The notes beneath the pieces were generated by a model. The model did no database searches. It had not been told where the DNA came from and saw nothing but the letters and a program-made list of their open reading frames with translations. A stretch of 64,000 nt of DNA from positions 458,306 through 522,305 of the forward strand of contig JAFDWQ010000001.1 in assembly GCA_018268395.1 (NCBI GenBank). Direction: 5' to 3'. This DNA comes from Armatimonadota bacterium (lineage in GTDB: Bacteria; Armatimonadota; Fimbriimonadia; Fimbriimonadales; Fimbriimonadaceae). Shown here one piece after another: positions 1-6,867 of this stretch; positions within the stretch are counted from its first letter, which is position 1, and every line of letters starts with the position of its first letter. The translations under genes and the position numbers were made by a program.

Positions 1-87
1 CGGGGGTGGAGCATTCCGGAGGGGCCCCCAACGGCGCAATCGCCCTACAATGGGAACCGACGTCGCCCCGCAGCGTTCTTTGGAGGA

Positions 88-684
88 GTGGATCGATCGC
101 GTAAGGTCTTGCTCCTCGCGACCGGCGGAGTCGCCGGAGCGGTGCTCGTCGGCGTCCTGAACCGGAACGAGCCCACGAACGTATCGGACCGGAAGTTGCC
201 CCTGGTGTTGCGCGGCGTCCAGGCGCTGGGCACTCTCCATACGGCCCGGCACACCTACGAGAACGTCTTCGAGTACTCGACCTCGCGACAACCCCTCCAA
301 TGGGTGGCGATGGTGCCCGGTGGAGCGGAACTGGTCCGGACGGGGACGCGCAACGTCGTCCTGGTCTCGGCTACGGGCGAGATCGAAGCAGGCGTCGACC
401 TCGCTCGAGCAACGGTCGAAAGGTCGGGGGACACCGTGACCGTCCGGCTACCCAAACCGCAGTTGTTCGAACCGAAAGTCGACGCGAAGGTCCACTGGCA
501 AAAGTCGGCGGTCTTCTGGAGGGACGACAACATCGCGCTCAAGGCCGTCCGCGACGCGGAAGACCGCATCAAGGAGGCGTCGCTCCGGCAACACATCCTT
601 GAGACCGCCGCCGACGTCGCGGGCAAGCGGGTCAAATCGCTGGCCCGCGACATGGGGATGGACGTCTCCGTAGCGTTCGGCTAG
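88..684 (+). CDS. DUF4230-like membrane-anchored protein
   Basis: 198 aa from a GTG start preceded by GGAG at 82-85. A single N-terminal hydrophobic segment (about residues 7-25, VLLLATGGVAGAVLVGVLN) should anchor it in the membrane or act as an uncleaved signal. The remainder resembles the DUF4230 family: a region about gaining an 'EAGVDLARATVERSGD' strand pair followed by 'VTVRLPKPQLF', the family's typical alternating beta pattern with the conserved LPKP turn. The function of DUF4230 is unknown. A TACAAT hexamer at 46-51 may be the -10 element. It stands alone, with no operon partner visible upstream because the window begins here. Confidence 0.7.
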   Translation: MDRSRKVLLLATGGVAGAVLVGVLNRNEPTNVSDRKLPLVLRGVQALGTLHTARHTYENVFEYSTSRQPLQWVAMVPGGAELVRTGTRNVVLVSATGEIEAGVDLARATVERSGDTVTVRLPKPQLFEPKVDAKVHWQKSAVFWRDDNIALKAVRDAEDRIKEASLRQHILETAADVAGKRVKSLARDMGMDVSVAFG

Positions 685-809
685 CCCACGCCGCTTGGCC
701 CAAATCCGTCCGGAGGGCGCCTTTCGTGGCCGACGGAGCAGAGCGCCGAAGTGCCCGTCGACCCCGACTTGGCGCCGGATCGGGAGTCTCTCGTGGTGAG
801 AGGACCATC

Positions 810-1430
810 ATGAGGAACACACCAAACTGGCTCGCACTGGCCGCTTGCATCGCTTTCGGCCTGGTCGCGACGGCCCCGGTCGAGGCGGCCGTACAGACCA
901 AGAAGTCCAAGACCCAGACCTCGAAGAAGGTCAAGAAGCCTGTCAAACGCGCCGCCAAGTCGGCTGCCAAGCCAAAGGCGAAGACCTACGTACCAAAAGC
1001 CCACGTCGTCAACAAGGGCAGCTTCCGGACACTGAAGAACAGTGACCGCATCACGGTGATCACGCGCGGTTCGACGTCGTCGCCCCGTCCCCGGTCCGAC
1101 ATCGAGGCGGCCCGGCGCCGGTCTCAGGTCACCACTCTGCGCACCGTCGCGCCGTCACAAGCCGTCCTGCGCAACCTGACGGTGGACACATACCCGTCCA
1201 CGGCGTTGCTCGTCCGCAATCCGAACACCAGTTGGTGGGGTACGTACGGGCCGCCGAGCACGTCGTACCTCGACCCGACGTACGGTTGGATCACGACCAT
1301 CGGCTATTCCTGGGGCACCGTCATGTACACCTATGGTTACCAAGTGGTGAATTTCTGGAACGGCGGCGGCTATGACTGGGTCGCCTATCCCGGTGTCGCG
1401 GGCGTGGCCTATCCGGTCCTGTACCGCTGA
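810..1430 (+). CDS. Secreted Lys/Ala-rich protein, unknown function
   Basis: 206 aa from ATG 810; the frame is open further upstream, but this start gives a clean signal peptide (hydrophobic core LALAACIAFGLVA, likely cleavage after APVEA). Residues about 27-70 are extremely basic and low in complexity (alternating Lys/Ala/Thr, like a histone tail). The C-terminal third is rich in Tyr, Gly and Trp, including a final motif VAYPGVAGVAYPVLYR. I recognise no family. The basic tail could bind polyanions such as exopolysaccharide or DNA, but that is inference from composition. Confidence 0.6.
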   Translation: MRNTPNWLALAACIAFGLVATAPVEAAVQTKKSKTQTSKKVKKPVKRAAKSAAKPKAKTYVPKAHVVNKGSFRTLKNSDRITVITRGSTSSPRPRSDIEAARRRSQVTTLRTVAPSQAVLRNLTVDTYPSTALLVRNPNTSWWGTYGPPSTSYLDPTYGWITTIGYSWGTVMYTYGYQVVNFWNGGGYDWVAYPGVAGVAYPVLYR

Positions 1431-1525
1431 CAAGGCTGCTTGCTCACGACCAACGCCCGGCTCTCGAGTGCTTTTCCGTTCGACAGCCGGGAACGTTTTC
1501 GTACCGCTCTCTCGTCGAATCGGGT

Positions 1526-2017
1526 GTGGCGGGGCGAACGACGGGAGTGTTATCCGGGACAGCGCTGGTCCTCCTAACGGCCCTGAGTGGTTGTAGCGGG
1601 ATTTCGCATCTTTTCGTACGCAATCTCAGCTCACAAGCCGTCGACATCGAGTTCCGGTTTCGAGACGGCACGGGTCGGACGACGAAGATGAAGCTTTGGC
1701 CGCACCAGGCGCCGGCCGAAGTGACCGACTTCTTCGGCACGTTGCCTCCGATGGACATTTATCTGGCAAAGGCGGGAGGTCGAACGGAGCGCGTCCCTGA
1801 CCCTTCCCTGTCCCCAGGCTTGTTGAATAACACCTCGTCGTCCGAGGTCTACTTTCTCGACGTGACGGACGAAGGCGTGGTGTACAGGGATCCGAACTTT
1901 TTCGAATCGCGGCAGTCTGCTCTGACGTTCTGCCTGTCCGCGATTTGCCTGGCCCCTGTGGCACTAGTCGCGAGCGCGTCCTGGATCCGTAAGCGGTCAC
2001 AAAACGACGACGCTTGA
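1526..2017 (+). CDS. Putative lipoprotein with C-terminal membrane segment
   Basis: 163 aa from a GTG start. The N-terminus has a hydrophobic stretch ending in the lipobox-like LSGC, so lipid attachment at Cys is likely. A second hydrophobic stretch near the C-terminus (FCLSAICLAPVALVASASW) is unusual for a lipoprotein and is followed by a basic tail (RKRSQ). The middle region (VRNLSSQAVDIEFRFRDG) looks like an extracellular beta domain. No family was recognised. Its last 21 bases overlap the 3' end of the convergent VOC-GNAT gene. Confidence 0.55.
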   Translation: MAGRTTGVLSGTALVLLTALSGCSGISHLFVRNLSSQAVDIEFRFRDGTGRTTKMKLWPHQAPAEVTDFFGTLPPMDIYLAKAGGRTERVPDPSLSPGLLNNTSSSEVYFLDVTDEGVVYRDPNFFESRQSALTFCLSAICLAPVALVASASWIRKRSQNDDA

Positions 2018-2803
2018 CGATGACGTGGCCCGACAAACCCGCTTCATATGAGACGTCTCACGAGAGAAGCCTAGCTTCTCGTAAAAGCCGTTCTGGTACG
2101 TGAAGAGGAACACGTTCGCACCAGGAGACGATTCGTGGATCAGATCGAGGGCCTCTTGCATCATCTTCGAGCCGATCCGGTGTCCTTGCCAGCGCGGAAG
2201 GACACCGACGTCCCAGACGCTGAACCATCCTAGGGCGTCCTGCATGATCCGAACGGTTCCGATCGCTTCACCATCCGGTGAAAGAGCGACGATCCCGCCC
2301 CATGTCGTAGATGACTGGTCGGGAAGGAACGACTTGTTGCCAAAGGCTGCTCCGACGACGGACCGGTATTCGTCGTCTCTCGGGACGCGCCTTTCGATCC
2401 GGACGCCTTCGGGAAACGGCTGCGAAGGTCGTGACGTTCCCAAGGGCGGTCCGGCGAACCGCAGGTGGTAGCCGTTCAGGTCTTCGACCACGTACTCTCG
2501 GAAACCCCACGGTCTGTCTCCCAGTTCTTCCACGATCTTCGCCCCCCTGGCCCGGTGGGTTTCATGAAGCTCGTCGGCGTCGTCCACGTTGATCCAGTGC
2601 TGGTGTCCTTGTATCTTCGCGGCAAGCTCCGGCTGCCGATTGAAAAGGATCGTGGCTCCGCCACTGGACGCTGAGCCGAACGTCGGTGGCTCGCCCCATG
2701 CCCAAACCGTTTCGAACCCCAAGACGTCTTGGTAAAACGCGAGCGTCGCGACGATATCGGAGCACGCGAGCACGGCGCTGGAGCTTTTCACTCCGTTAAG
2801 CAT
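1997..2803 (-). CDS. VOC (glyoxalase/bleomycin-resistance fold) - GNAT acetyltransferase fusion
   Basis: 268 aa with two recognisable domains. Residues 1 to about 117 form a vicinal-oxygen-chelate module (ACSDIVATLAFYQDVLGF at the start, HQHWINVDDADE, VVEDLNGYHLRFAG at the end), typical of small glyoxalase/bleomycin-resistance-like proteins. Residues about 128-257 are a GNAT N-acetyltransferase: VWDVGVLPRWQGHRIGSKMM is the acetyl-CoA loop (Q/R-x-x-G-x-G/A, here GHRIGS), and NGFYEKLGF is the usual C-terminal motif. Either domain is usually encoded alone. The fusion suggests binding plus acetylation of one small molecule, possibly a toxin or antibiotic; the substrate cannot be read from the sequence. 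Confidence 0.8.
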   Translation of the reverse strand: MLNGVKSSSAVLACSDIVATLAFYQDVLGFETVWAWGEPPTFGSASSGGATILFNRQPELAAKIQGHQHWINVDDADELHETHRARGAKIVEELGDRPWGFREYVVEDLNGYHLRFAGPPLGTSRPSQPFPEGVRIERRVPRDDEYRSVVGAAFGNKSFLPDQSSTTWGGIVALSPDGEAIGTVRIMQDALGWFSVWDVGVLPRWQGHRIGSKMMQEALDLIHESSPGANVFLFTYQNGFYEKLGFSRETSHMKRVCRATSSSSVVVL

Positions 2804-2824
2804 ACAGGACGACTAAGTGCGTAC

Positions 2825-3202
2825 TCACTCGGGGCAGAGCACGACGCTCTCCTGCTCGTTCGGATCGGTCCGCGCCAGCACCGCCCGGGCATGGCTGTCC
2901 GACGCGTTATAAGGCAAATGCGGGACGCCGGCGGGGATATAGACGAAGTCGCCTGCCGTCGCTTCCAGGTGCTGTCCGAGGTCGTCGCCATAGTGCATGC
3001 CGACCGTGCCCTCCAGCATGAAGATCGCCGTTTCGTGCGCTTCATGGTAGTGCGCCTTGGCACGGGCGCCGGGCGGGAACTCGACCAGGTGCATGCAGAT
3101 CCCTTGAGAGCCCGTCGATTCGCGTGAGACGCCCTGAAAATAGCTGAGGCCCTGAACCCCTTCGAACCCTTTTTGCTCGCGCACGACGCGGCACTCGTCC
3201 AT
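2825..3202 (-). CDS. Small single-domain cupin
   Basis: 125 aa from ATG 3202. Cupin motif 1 is intact (PGARAKAHYHEAHETAIF...G, with His-x-His, Glu and Gly in the usual spacing), as is motif 2 (GDFVYIPAGVPHLPYN, Pro-x-Gly-x-x-His-x-x-x-Asn). The three His and one Glu should bind a divalent metal. Small cupins of this kind include sugar isomerases, dioxygenases and binding proteins, so the substrate is open. The hexamer TACACT lies 7 nt upstream of the ATG with no Shine-Dalgarno, suggesting a leaderless mRNA. Divergent from the next gene, with about 39 bp between starts. Confidence 0.75.
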   Translation of the reverse strand: MDECRVVREQKGFEGVQGLSYFQGVSRESTGSQGICMHLVEFPPGARAKAHYHEAHETAIFMLEGTVGMHYGDDLGQHLEATAGDFVYIPAGVPHLPYNASDSHARAVLARTDPNEQESVVLCPE

Positions 3203-3241
3203 GCCCCCGAGTGTAGCCTTTGGCAGCCCGGGCGTAACCCG

Positions 3242-3811
3242 ATGGTCGGTCCGTCGCGTCAGAGACGCCAAGTCATGCTCGCCATCGCCGCAGCCGCTAT
3301 GCTCGCCGTCACGCCGGTCCAAGACTCCCCTCAACCTGCCCCGACCCCGATCAGAATGCAGCTGACGGCAGGGCCCGGTGGATCGTTGTCCCTCGTCGTC
3401 AAGAACGCGAACCGTCGCTCCTTAAACGTGAATTTTGGAATCTCCTTGGCGAACGGGTCCGCCCACTATCCGACCAACCTTTTGCTGACGATCGTCGATG
3501 GAGCGAAATCCCGCACGCTTCCTTACGCTCGGGGACGCGGTGTCGTCGGCGGACGGACCGACGACTTCGTCGTCCCCTTCTTCGGCCAATCGAGCTACGA
3601 GTTCCGGTTGGACGTTTCGGACTTCGCCGAACTCCACGATGGTCCCGTCACTCCGGTCCCCGAGACGTTCCGAGCGTTCGTGTCAGTGGTCAGCAAACCG
3701 CTGGAGCACGTGAACCTGGACACCCAAGGGCTCAAACATATGGAGCTGTTCCAAGGCGAGGCCGCGTCGAACATCGTCGACATCGACCTCGCCAAGAAAG
3801 GGACCCGCTAA
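3242..3811 (+). CDS. Secreted beta-rich protein, BsuPI-like, unknown function
   Basis: 189 aa from ATG 3242; ATG 3275 is an alternative that would begin directly in the hydrophobic core. An N-terminal signal peptide (basic GPSRQRRQ, then MLAIAAAAMLAVTP) precedes a beta-sandwich-like domain (GSLSLVVKNANRRSLNVNF, FRLDVSDFAEL, YRFRAFVS-like strands) that recalls intracellular-proteinase-inhibitor/DUF-type Ig-fold proteins. The family is not certain. It overlaps the 3' end of the convergent glycine-zipper gene by 4 bp. Confidence 0.55.
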   Translation: MVGPSRQRRQVMLAIAAAAMLAVTPVQDSPQPAPTPIRMQLTAGPGGSLSLVVKNANRRSLNVNFGISLANGSAHYPTNLLLTIVDGAKSRTLPYARGRGVVGGRTDDFVVPFFGQSSYEFRLDVSDFAELHDGPVTPVPETFRAFVSVVSKPLEHVNLDTQGLKHMELFQGEAASNIVDIDLAKKGTR

Positions 3812-4419
3812 CCGCTGATCTTCTGATAGACGGCGGTGTGCGACTCGGACGACGGATACGTGCCGTCGCGCGGCATCAACGCGAGGATGCCGTTGGGCAC
3901 CGCGCCGTACTTCAAGAGGATCTCCGTGACTTCGGTCTCGGTCACGTCCCCGCTGGGCGCGTCGACCGCGATCAAAGCCCCGCCGTTTTCGACGACGGTG
4001 GCGTACGAGCGCGCCGCATCGTCGTCCACGCCCTGGTCGATCAACGAGCCCGCGACACCGCCCGCGACGGCCCCGGCGACGCCCGTCGCGGCCACACTGG
4101 CAAGCGCCATGGCCAAAGCTCCCCCGCCAAGGACGATGCCCAAACCGGGAACGGCCGTGGCCGCGAGTGCGGCGAGCACGCCGACCCCGAGTCCGATCGC
4201 ACCGCCCCTCTTCGCCCCTTCGAGCGTGTCGGCAGGGGTCGTCACGGTGAACCCTTCTTCGGCTGTGACACGGACGTCGTCAGCCGCGTCAGGGTTGCCT
4301 GGAAAGGCCTTTGCGAAAACACTGATGTCTTCGGACTGCACGCCGCGGTCCATGAGGGCCGCAACGGCCCGGGAAGCCGAATCGGGATCCGGCATCGAAG
4401 CATAGATGAGTTTTTCCAT
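3808..4419 (-). CDS. General-stress-type glycine-zipper membrane protein
   Basis: 203 aa. The N-terminal region (YASMPDPDSASRAVAALMDRGVQ, DISVFAK) matches the ferredoxin-like beta-alpha-beta half of general stress protein 17M/DUF1269-like proteins, which typically reads as 'YDTEAEAEAAVEALRAAG...DIS'. Residues about 75-135 are a long glycine/alanine zipper (GGAIGLGVGVLAALAATAV, GVAGAVAGGVAGSLIDQG) that would form a membrane hairpin. The C-terminal part repeats an Asp/Glu-flanked beta strand (GGALIAVDAPSGD). Probably an envelope stress protein; the molecular role is unknown. Confidence 0.65.
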   Translation of the reverse strand: MEKLIYASMPDPDSASRAVAALMDRGVQSEDISVFAKAFPGNPDAADDVRVTAEEGFTVTTPADTLEGAKRGGAIGLGVGVLAALAATAVPGLGIVLGGGALAMALASVAATGVAGAVAGGVAGSLIDQGVDDDAARSYATVVENGGALIAVDAPSGDVTETEVTEILLKYGAVPNGILALMPRDGTYPSSESHTAVYQKISG

Positions 4420-4575
4420 GGTCTTGCGTCGGGTACGGACGCGCCGCCCCTCTGTCCTCCTCGACGCCGTCCGGCCCTTTCGCTCGGAGTCCCGCCCCGA
4501 TTTCCTACGCGGTCCTTACGTTTCGCCGGGCCGGAAGCCGCAGTGTCGGCTCCGTCGGCCCATACTCCTCCCGAT

Positions 4576-5109
4576 ATGGCGCCGACGTTCGAAGTGGCCC
4601 GGCTCGAACACGCTCTCGACGTGTCCCAGATGCGCGTCGCGGCTGGAGAACGCCTGACCGAACGGTTAGGCCCTGGGAACTGGGCCGGAACCGCCTTAGT
4701 GCCGTCCATCAAGGAACGCATCCGTTCCGCCGACCCGACGCTCCACCGGTCGACCCTCTTCGTCGCCGTCGAAGAGGGACGCGCCCTTGCATCCGTGGCG
4801 CTGAGCACCTTCGCTCCGGGGTTCTGGAAGAAGTCGCTTTGGAGCGAACCGGGAGCTTCGGCCCTCGGAGTCTTCGCGCTCGTCGTCCATCCGGACGTCC
4901 AGCGTCAGGGCCTCGGACGCTTCGTCATGGCGCAGGTCGAAGGCGTCGCCCGAGGACGGGGCATCCCGTTCGTCCGGCTCGACGCCTATTCAGCCAACCC
5001 CGGTTCGAACGCCTTCTACGAGGCTTTGGGTTATGACCGCAGGGCCGTGATCGACCTGCGGGGAACCGGGCTCGTGCTCTATGAAAAGCGCGTCCTGCCC
5101 CGTCCTTGA
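4576..5109 (+). CDS. GNAT-family N-acetyltransferase
   Basis: 177 aa from ATG 4576. The start is chosen because the homologous domain begins at TFEVARLEHALDVSQM and because a CATACT hexamer ends 9 nt before the ATG. Motif A is clear at FALVVHPDVQRQGLGRFVM (acetyl-CoA pyrophosphate loop QRQGLG), and motif B-like SNAFYEALGY follows. Such proteins acetylate amines of small molecules or protein N-termini; the substrate is unknown. Single gene, ending 6 bp from the convergent neighbour. Confidence 0.8.
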   Translation: MAPTFEVARLEHALDVSQMRVAAGERLTERLGPGNWAGTALVPSIKERIRSADPTLHRSTLFVAVEEGRALASVALSTFAPGFWKKSLWSEPGASALGVFALVVHPDVQRQGLGRFVMAQVEGVARGRGIPFVRLDAYSANPGSNAFYEALGYDRRAVIDLRGTGLVLYEKRVLPRP

Positions 5110-5115
5110 CACCGT

Positions 5116-5640
5116 TCAGTCCTTCTTTTTGGGCGGGACCGGAACCGTCTTCCAGGCCATCAAGGCCTTCTCTGTCGCCGGTCCGTTCTTCTGCAGCCAT
5201 TCCGCGGCTTCGTCGCCGGCCTTCTTCCCGTAGACGCGGTGGCCATAGACGAGCGACACACCCTTGCCTTCGCTCATTTTGAAGCGTGCGAACGACACTT
5301 CGATGAATTCCGGCTTCGGAAAGAGGACGACGATCAGGTGTTCGGCTTCGGACGAACCAGAGCGGGGGACCGAGTCTGTCCGCACGACACGTCCACCGTT
5401 CTTCTGATACGCGTCCAGGACGGAATTGGCCGCCTTTGCCAGCGCCTCGCCGTCCTTGACCTTGGCGTAGACGTTCAAGGTCATCATGTCTTTCCATTTG
5501 GCGAGGTCTTCCTGGCCCTGGGGCGTGTATTCGTGAAGGTCGTCTTTCGAGTACCGGTGGAAGAAGCCTTGTCCCATGAAGCTGAAATCAGGTTTCGTCA
5601 TCGGTATCAAAACGGACGCAAGGGCCAGGAACGGCGTCAT
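5116..5640 (-). CDS. Secreted protein of unknown function
   Basis: 174 aa. The first 13 residues (TPFLALASVLIPM) form a short hydrophobic signal-like segment. The body is mixed alpha/beta and the C-terminus ends in a basic/proline tail (VPVPPKKKD). No family was recognised. The repeated phrase FARFKMSEGKGVSLVYGHRVYG looks like a conserved strand-turn-strand core. TATCCT lies 6 nt before the ATG, again with no Shine-Dalgarno. Confidence 0.55.
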   Translation of the reverse strand: MTPFLALASVLIPMTKPDFSFMGQGFFHRYSKDDLHEYTPQGQEDLAKWKDMMTLNVYAKVKDGEALAKAANSVLDAYQKNGGRVVRTDSVPRSGSSEAEHLIVVLFPKPEFIEVSFARFKMSEGKGVSLVYGHRVYGKKAGDEAAEWLQKNGPATEKALMAWKTVPVPPKKKD

Positions 5641-5711
5641 CCGGCGAGGATACTCTCCGTGCCATAAGACGGTGCCGATCCCGCCCTTGCGCGTAACGCG
5701 TTAGACCGGGA

Positions 5712-6218
5712 TCACACCCGGGTGTACACGACCTTCATGAACTGCACCCATTGACCGTCTTCGCCTTGACCGCTCGACGTCAGTGTCCGGTGGTCGCCGT
5801 CGACGATCTCGATGACGTCGCGGTAGTTGGAGGTCTCACCGTCCTTCGTCATGCTCGGACCTTGGCAGTCGAGCGTCATCGACTTGCCGTCTCCGCTCAA
5901 CGTGCCCGTGTACTTCCAAAGGTGGGACGACGCCGAAGCGAACCAGCAGCCCCGGTACTCCTTGAAGGAGACGTCGTAACCGAGTGCGACTTTGTACTGC
6001 ATGCTCTGACCGTCGTGCATCGTCGACTCGCCCTCGCCAAAAGCCCAGAGTCCGCCCAAACTCACGACGGTTTCGCGGCCGGCCATTTTCATGGGAGGAC
6101 CGTCGGGCCCCATCATCGCTTCGGTCTCGGTCGTCCACTCACCGACGAGTTGCATCAGCCACTCGTGTTCGGCGACAGGTTTCGTCGGGCCCATTTCTTC
6201 AGGTGTGGTCTCGCTCAT
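5712..6218 (-). CDS. DUF1579 family protein
   Basis: 168 aa, cytoplasmic (no signal). The opening EHEWLMQLVGEWTTETEA is the hallmark of DUF1579 ('L..L.GtW..e.e...gp'), followed by WAFGEGESTMHDG, GYDVSFKEYRGCWF and the family's late strand LTSSGQGEDGQWVQFMKVVYTR. These proteins are small lipocalin-like beta barrels of unknown function. The length agrees with the family. Divergent from the P-loop gene beyond it. Confidence 0.8.
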   Translation of the reverse strand: MSETTPEEMGPTKPVAEHEWLMQLVGEWTTETEAMMGPDGPPMKMAGRETVVSLGGLWAFGEGESTMHDGQSMQYKVALGYDVSFKEYRGCWFASASSHLWKYTGTLSGDGKSMTLDCQGPSMTKDGETSNYRDVIEIVDGDHRTLTSSGQGEDGQWVQFMKVVYTRV

Positions 6219-6286
6219 GTCAGATCCTTCATACCCTCAGACGTCAAGGTTCGACACGAGCCGCCGGGTCCAGGGACAATCGACAC

Positions 6287-6844
6287 GTGCCCCTCGCCGA
6301 TCACCGACTGACCGCTCGCCGCATCCTCGTCTACGGTGTTTGCGGTTCGGGCAAGACGACGCTCGCCCGGCGGCTCTCCGAACGTTCGGGAATCCCCTGG
6401 CATTCGGTGGACGACCTCACGTGGGAGGCAGAATGGACACCCGTCGGGCCGGACGTCCAGCGGGAGCGGATCGGGAACATCGTCAGCGGGACCGAGTGGA
6501 TCCTCGACACGGCCTACGGAGCCTGGCTCGACGTCCCGCTTTCCCGTGTCGAACTGATCGTCGGGTTGGACTATCCCCGGTGGTTCTCGTTCGCCAGGCT
6601 CTTACGCAGGGCTGTCGTCCGGGCGATCGACCACAGTCCGGTGTGCAACGGCAACGTGGAAAGCTGGCGCAATATGGCTTCCAAGGATTCGATCCTCGTT
6701 TGGCACTTCAAGTCCTTTCGACGTAAGCGGGCCCGCATCCGTCAGTGGGCCTCGGACGGAACCGGGCCGAGCGTCCTCGTGTTCCGGAGCCATCGGGAGT
6801 GCGAACGGTGGTTAGGGTCGCTGGAACGCCGGTTCCCGACATAA
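6287..6844 (+). CDS. P-loop kinase-like protein (adenylate kinase/topology-modulation type)
   Basis: 185 aa from GTG 6287. Walker A is ILVYGVCGSGKTTLARRL near the N-terminus, followed by SERSGIPWHSVDDLTWEAEW, the substrate-side segment typical of the small 'FlaR/DNA topology modulation' adenylate-kinase-like family. A conserved aromatic patch (LDYPRWFSFARLLRRAV) and an Arg-rich lid region (SFRRKRARIRQW) follow, as in that family. Nucleotide binding is well supported; the phosphate acceptor is not known. GACAAT ends 6 nt upstream of the GTG. It ends 23 bp before the subtilase start. Confidence 0.75.
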   Translation: MPLADHRLTARRILVYGVCGSGKTTLARRLSERSGIPWHSVDDLTWEAEWTPVGPDVQRERIGNIVSGTEWILDTAYGAWLDVPLSRVELIVGLDYPRWFSFARLLRRAVVRAIDHSPVCNGNVESWRNMASKDSILVWHFKSFRRKRARIRQWASDGTGPSVLVFRSHRECERWLGSLERRFPT

Positions 6845-6867
6845 AGACCTCGGCGCATAATGTCGGT

